Notes: a model not told the origin generated them from the sequence alone. A DNA stretch of 64,000 nt from Eutreptiella sp. 'Long Island Sound 2002' (GCA_964036045.1 OZ038389.1:42469119-42533118), one strand, 5' to 3'. Counted from the first letter of the stretch, positions 39,601 through 50,149 are shown. Numbers and translations are program-made.

Positions 39601-42600
39601 AATTTGGTCCCAACTCCCGGAATGCCCAAAACGAATGTTTTTGGGCACATTCGGGCTTGGGCCCAATTTGGTCCCAACTCCCAGAATGCCCAAAACGAAT
39701 GCTTTTGGGCACATTCGGGCTTGGGCCCAAGTTGGTCCCAACTCCCGGAATGCCCAAAACGAATGCTTTTGGGCACATTCGGGCTTGGGCCCAATTTGGT
39801 CCGAACTCCCGGAATGCCCAAAACGAATGCTTTTGGGCACACTCGGGCTTGGGCCCAATTTGGTCCGAACTCCCGGAAATCCCAAAACGAATGCTTTTGG
39901 GCACATTCGGGCTTGGGCCCAATTTGGTCCCAACTCCCGGAATGCCCAAAACGAATGCTTTTGGGCACATTCGGGCTTGGGCCCAATTTGGTCCGAACTC
40001 CCGAAATGCCCAAAACGAATACTTTTGGGCACATTCGGGCTTGGGCCCAATTTGGTCCGAACTCCCGGAATTCCCAAAACGAACGCTTTTGGGCACATTC
40101 GGGCTTGGGCCCAATTTGGTCCCAACTCCCGAAATGCCCAAAACGAATGCTTTTGGGCACATTCGGGCTTGGGCCCAATTTGGTCCGAACTCCCGGAATG
40201 CCCAAAACGAATGCTTTTGGGCACATTCGGGCTTGGGCCCAATTTGGTCCGAACTCCCGAAAGGCCCAAAACGAATGCTTTTGGGCACATTCGGGCTTGG
40301 GCCCAATTTGGTCCCAACTCCCGGAATGCCCAAAACGAATGCTTTTGGGCACATTCGGGCTTGGGCCCGATTTGGTCCCAACTCCCGGAAATCCCAAAAC
40401 GAATGCTTTTGGGCACATTCGGGCTTGGGCCCAATTTGGTCCGAACTCCCGGAATGCCCAAAACGAATGCTTTTGGGCACATTCGGGCTTGGGCCCAATT
40501 TGGTCCCAACTCCCGGAATGCTCAAAACGAATGCTTTTGGGCACATTCGGGCTTGGGCCCAATTTGGTCCGAACTCCCGAAATGCCCAAAACGAATGCTT
40601 TTGGGCACATTCGGGCTTGGGCCCAATTTGGTCCGAACTCCCGGAATTCCCAAAACGAACGCTTTTGGGCACATTCGGGCTTGGGCCCAATTTGGTCCCA
40701 ACTCCCGGAATGCCCAAAACGAATGCTTTTGGGCACATTCGGGCTTGGGCCCAATTTGGTCCCAACTCCCAGAATGCCCAAAACAAAGGCTTTTGGGCAC
40801 ATTCGGGCTTGGGCCCAATTTGGTCCCAACTCCCGAAAGGCCCAAAACGAATGCTTTTGGGCACATTCGGGCTTGGGCCCAATTTGGTCCCAACTCCCGG
40901 AATGCCCAAAACGAATGCTTTTGGGCACATTCGGGCTTGGGCCCGATTTGGTCCCAACTCCCGGAATGCCCAAAACGAATGCTTTTGGGCACATTCGGGC
41001 TTGGGCCCAATTTGGTCCGAAGTCCCGGAATGCCCAAAACGAATGCTTTTGGGCACCTTCGGGCTTGGGCCCAATTTGGTCCGAACTCCCAGAATGCCCA
41101 AAACGAATGCTTTTGGGCACATTCGGGCTCGGGCCCAATTTGGTCCGAACTCCCGGAATGCCCAAAACGAATGTTTTTGGGCACATTCGGGCTTGGGCCC
41201 AATTTGGTCCCAACTCCCGGAATGCCCAAAACGAATGCTTTTGGGCACATTCGGGCTTGGGCCCAATTTGGTCCGAACTGCCGGAACGCCGAAAACGAAT
41301 GCTTTTGGGCACATTCGGGCTTGGGCCCAATTTGGTCCGAACTCCCACAATGCCGAAAACGAATGTTTTTGGGCACATTCGGGCTTGGGCCCAATTTGGT
41401 CCCAACTCCCAGAATGCCCAAAACGAATGCTTTTGGGCACATTCGGGCTTGGGCCCAATTTGGTCCCAACTCCCGGAATGCCCAAAACGAATGCTTTTGG
41501 GCACATTCGGGCTTGGGCCCAATTTGGTCCCAACTCCCGGAATGCCCAAAACGAATGCTTTTGGGCACACTCGGGCTTGGGCCCAATTTGGTCCGAACTC
41601 CCGGAAATCCCAAAACGAATGCTTTTGGGCACATTCGGGCTTGGGCCCAATTTGGTCCCAAGTCCCGGAAGGCCCAAAACGAATGCTTTTGGGCACTTTC
41701 GGGCTTGGGCCCAATTTGGTCCGAACTCCCGAAATGCCCAAAACGAATGCTTTTGGGCACATTCGGGCTTGGGCCCAATTTGGTCCGAACTCCCGGAATT
41801 GCCAAAACGAACGCTTTTGGGCACATTCGGGCTTGGGCCCAATTTGGTCCCAACTCCCGAAATGCCCAAAACGAGTCCTTTTGGGCACATTCGGGCTTGG
41901 GCCCAATTTGATCCGAACTCCCGGAATGCCCGAAACGAATGCTTTTGGGCACATTCGGGCTTGGGCCCAATTTGGTCCGAACTCCCGAAAGGCCCAAAAC
42001 GAATGCTTTTGGGCACATTCGGGCTTGGGCCCAATTTGGTCCCAACTCCCGGAATGCCCAAAACGAATGCTTTTGGGCACATTCGGGCTTGAGCCCGATT
42101 TGGTCCCAACTCCCGGAATGCCCAAAACGAATGCTTTTGGGCACATTCGGGCTTGGGCCCAATTTGGTCCGAACTCCCGGAATGCCAAAAACGAATGCTT
42201 TTGGGCACACTCGGGCTTGGGCCCAATTTGGTCCGAACTCCCGGAAATCCCAAAACGAATGCTTTTGGGCACATTCGGGCTTGGGCCCAATTTGGTCCCA
42301 ACTCCCGGAATGCCCAAAACGAATGCTTTTGGGCACATTCGGGCTTGGGCCCAATTTGGTCCGAACTCCCGAAATGCCCAAAACGAATGCTTTTGGGCAC
42401 ATTCGGGCTTGGGCCCAATTTGGTCCGAACTCCCGGAATTCCCAAAACGAACGCTTTTGGGCACATTCGGGCTTGGGCCCAATTTGGTCCCAACTCCCGA
42501 AATGCCCAAAACGAATGCTTTTGGGCACATTCGGGCTTGGGCCCAATTTGGTCCGAACTCCCGGAATGCCCAAAACGAATGCTTTTGGGCACAATCAGGC

Positions 42601-43690
42601 TTGGGCCCAATTTGGTCCCAACTCCCGAAATGCCCAAAACGAATGCTTTTGGGCACACTCGGGCTTGGGCCCAATTTGGTCCCAACTCCCGAAAGGCCCA
42701 AAACGAATGCTTTTGGGCACATTCGGGCTTGGGCCCAAGTTGGTCCCAACTCCCGGAATGCCCAAAACGAATGCTTTTGGGCACATTCGGGCTCGGGCCC
42801 AATTTGGTCCGAACTCCCGAAATGCCCAAAACGAATGCTTTTGGGCACATTCGGGCTTGGGCCCAATTTGGTCCCAACTCCCGAAATGCCCAAAACGAAT
42901 GCTTTTGGGCACATTCGGGCTTGGGCCCAATTTGGTCCGAACTCCCGGAATGCCCAAAACGAATGCTTTTGGGCACATTCGGGCTTGGGCCCAATTTGGT
43001 CCCAACTCCCGGAAAGCCCAAAACGAATGCTTTTGGGCACATTCGGGCTTGGGCCCAATTTGGTCCGAACTCCCGGAATGCCCAAAACAAATGCTTTTGG
43101 GCACCTTCGGGCTTGGGCCCAATTTGGTCCGAACTCCCAGAATGCCCAAAACGAATGCTTTTGGGCACATTCGGGCTCGGGCCCAATTTGGTCCGAACTC
43201 CCGGAATGCCCAAAACGAAGGTTTTTGGGCACATTCGGGCTTGGGCCCAATTTGGTCCCAACTCCCGGAATGCCCAAAACGAATGCTTTTGGGCACATTC
43301 GGGCTTGGGCCCAATTTGGTCCGAACTGCCGGAACGCCGAAAACGAATGCTTTTCGGCACATTCCGGCTTGGGCCCAATTTGGTCCGAACTCCCACAATG
43401 CCGAAAACGAATGTTTTTGGGCACATTCGGGCTTGGGCCCAATTTGGTGCCAACTCCCAGAATGCCCGAAACGAATGCTTTTGGGCACATTCGGGCTTGG
43501 GCCCAATTTGGTCCCAACTCCCGGAAAACCCAAAACGAATGCTTTTGGGCACATTCGGGCTTGGGCCCAATTTGGTCCCAACTCCCGGAATGCCCAAAAC
43601 GAATGCTTTTGGGCACGTTCAGGCTTGGGCCCAATTTCGTCCGAACTCCCGGAATTCCCAAAACGAATGCTTTTGGGCACATTCGGGCTT
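30650..43690 (+). repeat. Satellite segment 5b, forward, subfamily B
   Basis: Starts with a 41-bp truncated unit (30,650-30,690). From here units frequently carry GGTCCGAAC in place of GGTCCCAAC, and AAAACCAATG or GCCGAAAACG variants. Unit-to-unit divergence is visibly higher than in subfamily A. The stretch includes a 23-unit tandem duplication at 31.8-34.8 kb. It also includes one 65-bp unit near 39,558, where an extra base gives ACGCCCGAAAACG. Confidence 0.9.
31810..34753 (+). repeat. 23-unit (1,472-bp) higher-order tandem duplication
   Basis: 31,810-33,281 is repeated directly at 33,282-34,753 with few differences, for example GTGTGG against GTGCGG near 33,010 and 34,482. Long shared stretches sit at the constant offset of 1,472 bp. 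A third, partial relative lies 21 units upstream of the first copy: equivalent positions are 31,217, 32,561 and 34,033. Confidence 0.88.
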
Positions 43691-46534
43691 GGGCCCAATT
43701 TGGTCCGAACTGCCGGAAAGCCGAAAACGAATGTTTTTGCGCACGTTCGGGCTTGGGCCCAATTTGGTCCGAACTCCCGGAAAGCCCAAAACGAATGCTT
43801 TTGGGCACACTCAGGCTTGGGCCCGATTCGGTCCGAACTCCCGGAGGCCGAAGAGGAATGTTTTTGGGCACATTCGGGCTTGGGCCCAATTCGGTCCGAA
43901 CTGCCGGAAGGCCGAAAAAGAATGTTTTTGGGCACATTCGGGTGGGCCCCTTTTGGTCCAAACTACCAGAATGCCGAAAAGGAATGTTTTTGCGCACGTT
44001 CGGGCTTGGGCCCAATTTGGTCCGAACTCCCGGAATGCCCAAAACGAATGGTTTTGGGCACGTTCGGGCTTGGGCCCAATTTGGTCCGAACTCTCGGAAC
44101 GCCGAAAACGAATGTTTTTGGGCACATTCGGGCTTCGGCCCAATTTGGTCCAAACTGCCGGAAAGCCCAAAACGAATGTTTTTGGGCACATTCGAGCTTG
44201 GGCCCAATTTGGTCCGAACTCCCGGAAAGCCCAAAACGAATGTTTTTGGGCACAACCGGGCTGGGGCCCAACTTGGTCCGAACTCCCGGAATGCCGAAAA
44301 CGAATGTTTTTGGGCACATTCGGGCTTCGGCCCAATTTCATCCGAACTGCCGGAAAGCCCAAAACGACTGCTTTTGGGCACATTCGGGCTTGGGCCCAGT
44401 TTGGTCCGAACTCCCGGAAGGCCAAAAACGAATGTTTTTGGGCACATTCGGGCTCGGGCCCAATTCGGTCCGAACTGCCGGAAAGCCGAAAACGAATGTT
44501 TTTGGGCACATTCGGGTGGGCCCAATTTGGTCCGAACTACCAGAATGCCGAAAACAAATGTTTTTGGGCAGATTCCGGCTTGGGCCCAGTTTGGTCCGAA
44601 CTGCCAGAAAGCCCAAAACGAATGGTTTTGGGCACGTTCGGGCTTCGGCCCAATTTGCTCCGAACTGCCGGAATGCCGAAAACGACTCCTTTGGGCACAT
44701 TGGGGCTTGGACCCCATTTGTTCCGAACTGCTAGAAGATCAAAAAGGAATGTTTTTGGGCACATTCGGGCTTGGGCCCAATTTGGTCCAAACTGCTGGAA
44801 AGCCGAAAACGAATGTTTTTGGGCACATTCGGGCTTGGGCCCAATTTGGTCCGAACTCCCGGAAAGCCGAAAACGACTGCTTTTGGGCACATTCGGGCTT
44901 GGGCCCAGTTTGGTCCGAACTCTCGGAACGCCGAAAACGAATGTTTTTGGGCACGTTCGGGCTTCGGCCCAATTTGGTCCAAACTGCCGGAAAGCCCAAA
45001 ACGAATGTTTTTGGGCACATTCGAGCTTGGGCCCAATTTGGTCCGAACTCCCGGAAAGCCCAAAACGAATGTTTTTGGGCACAACCGGGCTGGGGCCCAA
45101 CTTGGTCCGAACTCCCGGAATGCCGAAAACGAATGTTTTTGGGCACATTCGGGCTTCGGCCCAATTTCATCCGAACTGCCGGAAAGCCCAAAACGACTGC
45201 TTTTGGGCACATTCGAGCTTGGGCCCAATTTGGTCCGAACTCCCGGAAAGCCCAAAACGAATGTTTTTGGGCACAACCGGGCTGGGGCCCAACTTGGTCC
45301 GAACTCCCGGAATGCCGAAAACGAATGTTTTTGGGCACATTCGGGCTTCGGCCCAATTTCATCCGAACTGCCGGAAAGCCCAAAACGACTGCTTTTGGGC
45401 ACATTCGGGCTTGGGCCCAGTTTGGTCCGAACTCCCGGAAGGCCAAAAACGAATGTTTTTGGGCACATTCGGGCTCGGGCCCAATTCGGTCCGAACTGCC
45501 GGAAAGCCGAAAACGAATGTTTTTGGGCACATTCGGGTGGGCCCAATTTGGTCCGAACTACCAGAATGCCGAAAACAAATGTTTTTGGGCAGATTCCGGC
45601 TTGGGCCCAGTTTGGTCCGAACTGCCAGAAAGCCCAAAACGAATGGTTTTGGGCACGTTCGGGCTTCGGCCCAATTTGCTCCGAACTGCCGGAATGCCGA
45701 AAACGACTCCTTTGGGCACATTGGGGCTTGGACCCCATTTGTTCCGAACTGCTAGAAGATCAAAAAGGAATGTTTTTGGGCACATTCGGGCTTGGGCCCA
45801 ATTTGGTCCAAACTGCTGGAAAGCCGAAAACGAATGTTTTTGGGCACATTCGGGCTTGGGCCCAATTTGGTCCGAACTGCCAGAGTGCCAAAAACCAATG
45901 TTTTTGGGCACAATTTGGTCCGAACTCCTGGAATGCGAAAACGAATGTTTTTGGGCACATTCGGGCTTCGGCCCAATTTGGTCCAAACTCCCGGAGTGCA
46001 CAAAACGAATGTTTTTGGGCACACTCGGGCTTGGGCCCAATTTGGTCCCAACTACCAGAATGCTGAAAACGAATGTTTTTGGGCACGTTCGGGCTTGGGC
46101 CCCTTTTGGTCCGAACTGCCGGAAAGCCCAAAACGAATGTTTTTGGGCACGTTCGGGCTTGGGCCCGATTCGGTCCGAGCTACCGGAATGCCGAAAACGA
46201 ATGTTTTTGGGCACATCATAGCTTGGGGCCAGTTTGGTCGGAACTGCCGGAAAGCCCAAAACGAACATTTTTGGGCACATTCGGGCTTCGGCCCAACTTG
46301 GTCCGAACTCCCGGAATGCCCAAAACGAATGCTTTTGGGCACATTCGGGCTTGGGCCCACTTTGGTCCGAACTGCCGGAAAGCCCAAAACAAATGTTTTT
46401 GGGCACATTCGGGGTTGGGCCCAATTTGGTATGAACTGCCGGAATGCCGCAAACGGATGTTTTTGGGCACATTCGGGGTTGGGCCCAATTTGGTCCGAAC
46501 TGCCGGAAAGCCCAAAACGAATGGTTTTGGGCAC
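43690..46534 (+). repeat. Satellite segment 5c, diverged array edge, subfamily C
   Basis: Units here carry ACTGCCGGAAAGCC and GAATGTTTTTGGGC variants, several small indels and frequent substitutions. This fits an old array edge that escapes homogenisation. Short units occur where CGGGCTTGGGCCC is reduced to CGGGTGGGCCC (about 43,940, 44,516 and 45,536). The last recognisable unit ends at CACATTCGGGG, just before 46,535. Confidence 0.9.
44083..45879 (+). repeat. Edge duplication of about 830 bp with an internal 192-bp repeat
   Basis: Sequence from 44,083 recurs from 44,912 at an offset of 829 bp. After a further 3-unit (192-bp) duplication inside the second copy (about 45,020-45,400), the offset becomes 1,021 bp. 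Equivalent positions include 44,717 and 45,738. Neither 829 nor 1,021 is a multiple of 64, because short units occur here. Confidence 0.82.
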
Positions 46535-46613
46535 ATTCGGGGTCGTCCTCCTCCTGCTTATCTACCGCAAACCCCGTGGCCTCGCCATCCATGGCAACAT
46601 CGGGCTTGGCGGC

Positions 46614-47201
46614 TCATGAGGCCGCCATGTCGACGTCGCCCATTGCCCGCTGCCCCGACTGTAGTGTCGGCGAAGCGGCCGGCGGGGTGTTGGCCAGCGG
46701 GGGTCGGCCCACCGCCAGGACGCGCACCATGACGTAGCGAGGTCCCACAGCAACATACGGTGCCGCTTGATTGCGACCCACGATCCGCTCTCAAACGCGG
46801 TCCGGGACACGGGAGTCCACGCATGGGAGGAACATACCCGCCCAATCCATGGGCACCCCCTCCAACAGCAAGTCGAAGACCGGGCGTTCCAAGGTGGTGC
46901 TGACGGGCTGAGTAAATTGGCGCACCTGGGTCGGCACCCGGTCGCCGAAGACTTCCGCGGCCGTGCGCCGCAGCTGCGCATAGTCGTCCTCGGACAGGGC
47001 CACGGCCGCGGGGTAGCCCCGAATGCAGACCGAAGTGACGCGCTCCGGCACTGGCGCACCCAATATGCGGGCGTGTGCCGCTACGACGTCGGGGTCCGAC
47101 GCCCCCAGGCCCCATACCCGAACGACCATGCGCCTGGCAGAGCCCCCTTCCACCAGGCCTGCAAAGTGGCAAGAAAAGGCCTCTTCCGCATCCAATTGCT
47201 T
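46614..47201 (-). pseudogene. Coding-like fragment with an internal TGA, family not recognised
   Basis: Read on the minus strand, one frame stays open for 196 codons from just after a TAG at 47,204-47,202 to a TGA at 46,616-46,614. One in-frame TGA interrupts it at 46,793-46,791. Third codon positions are strongly G or C on both sides of that stop, and residue composition is balanced. The two competing minus-strand frames look like arginine-, alanine- and serine-rich shadows. Short readable motifs include RMVVRVWGLG, VPERVTSVCIRGYP and, after the stop, VMVRVLAVGRPPL. There is no ATG at the start of the open stretch, so it is an internal exon or a truncated piece. It ends 80 bp from the satellite edge. 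A retrotransposon or host-gene fragment are both possible; I do not recognise the family. The single TGA (possibly from CGA) suggests decay. Confidence 0.5.
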
Positions 47202-47204
47202 CTA

Positions 47205-47278
47205 GGCCTCCGGCAGGGGGCCGTGGCGCTCTGGTGGCCGCTCACATGCGCAGAGTGAGGTCAATTCTCATAAAAAAC
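47205..47278. other. Short unassigned spacer
   Basis: GC-rich sequence upstream (minus-strand sense) of the coding-like fragment. No start codon in the fragment's frame and no convincing splice acceptor were found. Confidence 0.4.
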
Positions 47279-47610
47279 ACATAAAAAGGGGCTAAAGCAT
47301 GCTTTACATAGAACATTTGATCATTTTGGGTGATCAGATTATCAAAAAAATTTGTTTCGGAAATTTCCATTTTTGAGCTGCCGAGGGCGGAAAACAAACA
47401 GGTTGTGCCATAGCCCCCTTGGCGGCCTGCCCTCCCCCCACACCCAAATACGGTGAAAAAACACACAAAGAGGGTCCAAAACATGCTTTACATAGCATAT
47501 TTCATCATTGTGAGTGGTCACAATATCAAATTTTTTTGGAAAATTTTGCATTTTTGACCTGTAGAGGGTGGAAAACTGCTTCAGCAGTTTATGCACATAC
47601 CAACTGCCAT
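47279..47610. repeat. Pair of diverged direct repeats, about 184 bp apart
   Basis: A segment beginning near 47,279 recurs near 47,463 at roughly 70 percent identity by eye. Both contain a CATGCTTTACATAG core at about 47,298 and 47,482, then T/A-rich tracts and a GAGGG(C/T)GGAAAAC end. Base composition is far more A/T-rich than the neighbouring coding-like fragment. No protein family is evident in any frame. Confidence 0.6.
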
Positions 47611-47626
47611 TGAACCACCTACAAAC

Positions 47627-48020
47627 GGCAATTTTGAAGCTTTTGGGGGTGCCATGGCTCGGGCTAGATGGGCCCAGTGGCCACTACGTGGGTCCCCATG
47701 GGTGCTCAAGTACCCGTATTGTCACCACATGATCACCCAAACCCATCCTAGGGGCAACAGAAGGGCTTCGAAAGAGTCGAAATGTGAATTTTTTTCAAAT
47801 GTCACTAAACGGCTTACGCAACGGCAATTTTGGGGCTTTCGGAGGGCCTATGGCACGGGCTACATAGGCCTAGCGGCCACTATGTGCGTCCCCATGGGTG
47901 CTCAAGTACCCCTATTGTCACCCAATGATCACCCAAACCCATCCTAGGGGCAACAGAAGGGTTTCATGAAAAAACGAATTTCAAAAAACTTTCACGTGCC
48001 ACTAAATAGCCTATCCAATG
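47627..48020. repeat. Tandem pair of 196-bp repeats
   Basis: GGCAATTTTG at 47,627 restarts at 47,823. Both copies then share GGTGCTCAAGTACCC, a GATCACCCAAACCCATCC stretch and AGGGGCAACAGAAGGG, and they end in A-rich sequence. Identity is roughly 80 percent by eye. A 118-codon reading frame runs across both copies, but it shows the repeat twice and has no coding character. Confidence 0.75.
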
Positions 48021-48720
48021 TGAAAACGGTACTCACTGGCTCCCCACTGGCAGGGGGCCATATGGTGGGGGCCGACTAGGGGTACCCGGAGTTAGAACCG
48101 GGGACCCCCGCCATGGGTAGGGGGTCCATATGCAAGAAAAAAATTGTAATGTATCTGTAGGACCAAGGTCCAAATACACACACAGCAGCCACCAAACACA
48201 CAGAACTTTTCACCCCCCACACCCCCCCCCGCAAAAAAAATGGGTACACAGGTGCGGGGGGGTTACGGGGGTCAAAATCCAAAAAAATCATTAGGGGTCA
48301 TTTTTGGTCCTAAAATGATGATTTTACAAGGGGTTAGATGTCAGGAATCATACATTGGGGTATGCCACACGAACAACCCAAAAAAGGGGGGGTATACGAC
48401 GCTCGCGCCTGCGCTTGATCTAACAACCTCTCTTCGAGCTGATTCTTTTATAAAAGGATATACCATCTCCTGTGAGTAGCACCACTCACAATGACCGTCA
48501 CTTATTTTGACCAGTGACAATTGTTGTGTGACTGCCAACATTTTTCACACCAACTTACCCCCACTGTAATCTGTGGCAAGTTCAGCTATGGCTGAGTGTC
48601 AACCTCTTAGACTTAGTCATCCACCAGCATGCCCTATGGCAGGGGTGCTTGGGGAAAGGAGGGTTGGGACTTTAATTCATTACGCCAGCCAAAGAGTCGC
48701 CTTGCAAAAGGCGTGCTTCA
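48021..48720. other. Intergenic sequence with C- and A-runs, nothing recognised
   Basis: Contains a C-run followed by an A-run at about 48,219-48,240. An imperfect inverted pair GGTATA / TATACC lies 74 bp from end to end (48,391-48,464). A diverged copy of a short dispersed element also lies here and is listed separately. I see no gene. Confidence 0.5.
48071..48135 (-). repeat. Short dispersed element, minus-strand copy
   Basis: On the minus strand this reads ATATGGACCCCCTA, a G-rich tract, then GGTTCTAACTCC. The plus-strand segment at 63,553-63,610 has the same landmarks (ATATGGACCCCCTA, then GGTTCTACCTCC) at about 75 percent identity over 50 bp. The GGTTC block recalls a pol III B box but has one base too many, so a tRNA-derived SINE is only a guess. 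Confidence 0.4.
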
Positions 48721-48723
48721 GGC

Positions 48724-48724
48724 A

Positions 48725-48758
<34 letters not shown>

Positions 48759-48800
48759 CACACACGCTTCACACACACACACACACAAACAAGCACACAC
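48724..48800. repeat. CA microsatellite
   Basis: CACACA dinucleotide runs from 48,727, interrupted by two CTTCA(CA) blocks and an AAACAAG interruption. A histidine/threonine-rich reading frame over it is a repeat artefact. Confidence 0.9.
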
Positions 48801-49000
48801 CTCACGGGAGGCTGCACCGAAACACAGCCCTACACGGGTCCCTGTACATATCTTCGCCCTCCCACTCCCCACCAAAATGTACTATCCATGGCTGCTGCAG
48901 TCCCAGGCCCCTCTATGCGTCACGGAACATGTGGCACCCACTAGCAGTTGGAGTGCGGCGCAACACGTAGACAATGGCTGTCTGGCTTGGTATCCTTGCG
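48801..49000. other. Unassigned unique sequence
   Basis: No gene, repeat or RNA recognised between the CA and GT microsatellites. Confidence 0.4.
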
Positions 49001-49033
49001 TGTGTGTGTGCGTGTGTGCCGGGGGGGGGGGGG
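49000..49033. repeat. GT microsatellite followed by a G-run
   Basis: GTGTGTGTGTGCGTGTGTGCC is followed by a run of 13 G starting at about 49,021. Together with the CA tract at 48.7 kb and the G-runs further right, this shows a sequence prone to simple-repeat expansion. Confidence 0.85.
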
Positions 49034-49246
49034 TGGCACGAGCGTTGACAAGTGTCACGCGGGTGTACTCGCGTCACACTCGGAAAAAAGAAAAAAAATT
49101 TCTGTCACATTTTTTTGAGTGTCAGCGCGAGGGCACCTGGGCGATTGAGTGTCCTGCTGAAGCACTGGTCAGGTGCCAGAGGGGCAGTTGCGAGAGGGGC
49201 CAGCCGGCATAGGTGTTCGCCTGGGGCAAATCTCCGGCGCTGGGTT

Positions 49247-49469
49247 TCAAGAAGAACTTAAACGGGTTGGGTCATCTGGGTACGCCTGCTTCCACTGCTG
49301 CTGGGCCGCTGCATACGAGGTGGGATGGGCTGCCGCCGACCGCTCCCGGCGTAGCAGCACGCCAAAACGTTCTTGGCAGTACTGGTCGTAGTGTGTAGGG
49401 TCCAGCATGTAGCATGTGGCAGTGCCAGATCCCAGCCAGGTCCTGCGGAGGGACATCGTTGGTGTTACC
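49247..49469 (-). pseudogene. GRDP-like (DUF1399) exon 2, frameshifted
   Basis: After a pyrimidine-rich tract ending TTCCAG, the minus-strand exon opens with residues GNTNDVPPQDLAGIWHCHML. In the next frame it continues DPTHYDQYCQERFG and then WKQAYPDDP. This order matches the N-terminal module of plant glycine-rich domain proteins, which has VPP-D---IWHCH-L-P--Y---C, a G, then WK--YPDEP. The frame shift lies exactly at a perfect 7-bp tandem duplication, AGCATGT twice at 49,404-49,417 on the plus strand. Removing one copy would rejoin the two frames. The 3' splice site is convincing, but no good donor is visible before the TGA at 49,247. GRDP proteins are large plant and algal proteins linked to signalling and development; the rest of the gene is not in the window. 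I read this as a decayed exon, or else a sequencing error at the duplication. Confidence 0.7.
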
Positions 49470-50149
49470 CTGGAACGCAGTAGGCAGAGATGTGGCGATG
49501 TGAAACAGGATGGAACAGGATGGTTGAGGAGGGGATGTGTGGGACAGGATGACATGAGATGGCAACAAAAGCAACAACACTGGTCGACACACGCTGTCTA
49601 CACATCTGAGAAATTGATTATACAGAGTGCTTGGCTCTGTTGCTTTTTCTGTCAAAGTTACTATGACACTTGTGCAGACTCGCTGAGGTCATCCCAGATA
49701 TGAGCATGATTCTGCCAGAGAGCCCCCTGCCAGGGCTGTGCGGACAGGATTGTATGGGATGGCACTGTGTGGGATGGGACTGTCGAACCCAATTCTGGAG
49801 CTCCTCCCCTTTCAAGAAGGCTGCCGCGACAGAGACCCTTACCCGGCTTGCCGCCGGGGCCTACCAACGGATTTCGGCAGGGGGGGGTGGGGAGCAGATG
49901 TGAATCTCAGTGAACCCCATGTTATGGGGGGTTCCAGAATTTCCCGTGTGGGCCCCGTTGCGGCTTGATTTCAAGACCCTGCTCGTCCGTGACGCCCACA
50001 CACACTGTTAGCTCAAGCTGACCGAGCCGCACTATCTTGGGCCTCAAGGGATGGGAAGGGGGTCCTTGGGTTGACTGAGCCAAGGGCTCATGGGGTGAGT
50101 GATTGAGTGTGGAGGGGGGGGGGGGAGGCTTGGGGGGGGGGGGGGGAGT
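49470..50149 (-). other. Probable intron of the GRDP-like pseudogene
   Basis: Lies between exon 1 and exon 2 of the GRDP-like gene (minus strand). It ends in a pyrimidine-rich stretch before TTCCAG. It contains two homopolymer tracts, G12 at 50,114-50,125 and G15 at 50,132-50,146 on the plus strand. The donor could not be placed. A proline-rich reading frame across these tracts is a low-complexity artefact. Confidence 0.45.

Larger units (their letters stand above)
1..46534. repeat. 64-bp satellite array, about 727 units
   Basis: Head-to-tail 64-bp units fill the whole stretch; the same phase recurs at 1, 65, 129 and so on. Each unit contains the perfect palindrome TTGGGCCCAA and an 8-bp inverted repeat GCCCAAAA / TTTTGGGC around a 7-nt loop. 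A pair CGAATG / CATTCG lies 10 nt apart. Because 64 leaves remainder 1 on division by 3, three units (192 bp) encode a 64-residue period in any frame. The consensus has no TAA, TAG or TGA on either strand, so long reading frames occur in all six frames. They should not be called genes. The array continues beyond the left edge of the window. It ends on the right where the last unit runs into unique GC-rich sequence. This is typical satellite architecture; any centromeric or subtelomeric role is only a guess. Confidence 0.97.

Noticed and set aside
1-46534. CRISPR array
   Set aside because: Units are contiguous 64-bp near-identical repeats without variable spacers.
1-46534. CENP-B box in the satellite unit
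   Set aside because: The minus strand has TTCG and CGGG in the right order, but the spacing is about 12 nt, not 7, and the central A is missing.
48391-48464. tRNA gene, because GGTATA and TATACC lie 74 bp apart
   Set aside because: No A box, no GGTTCGA-type B box and no cloverleaf could be drawn on either strand.
48573-48944. Small proteins rich in His and Thr near 48.7 kb
   Set aside because: They are translations of the CA microsatellite.
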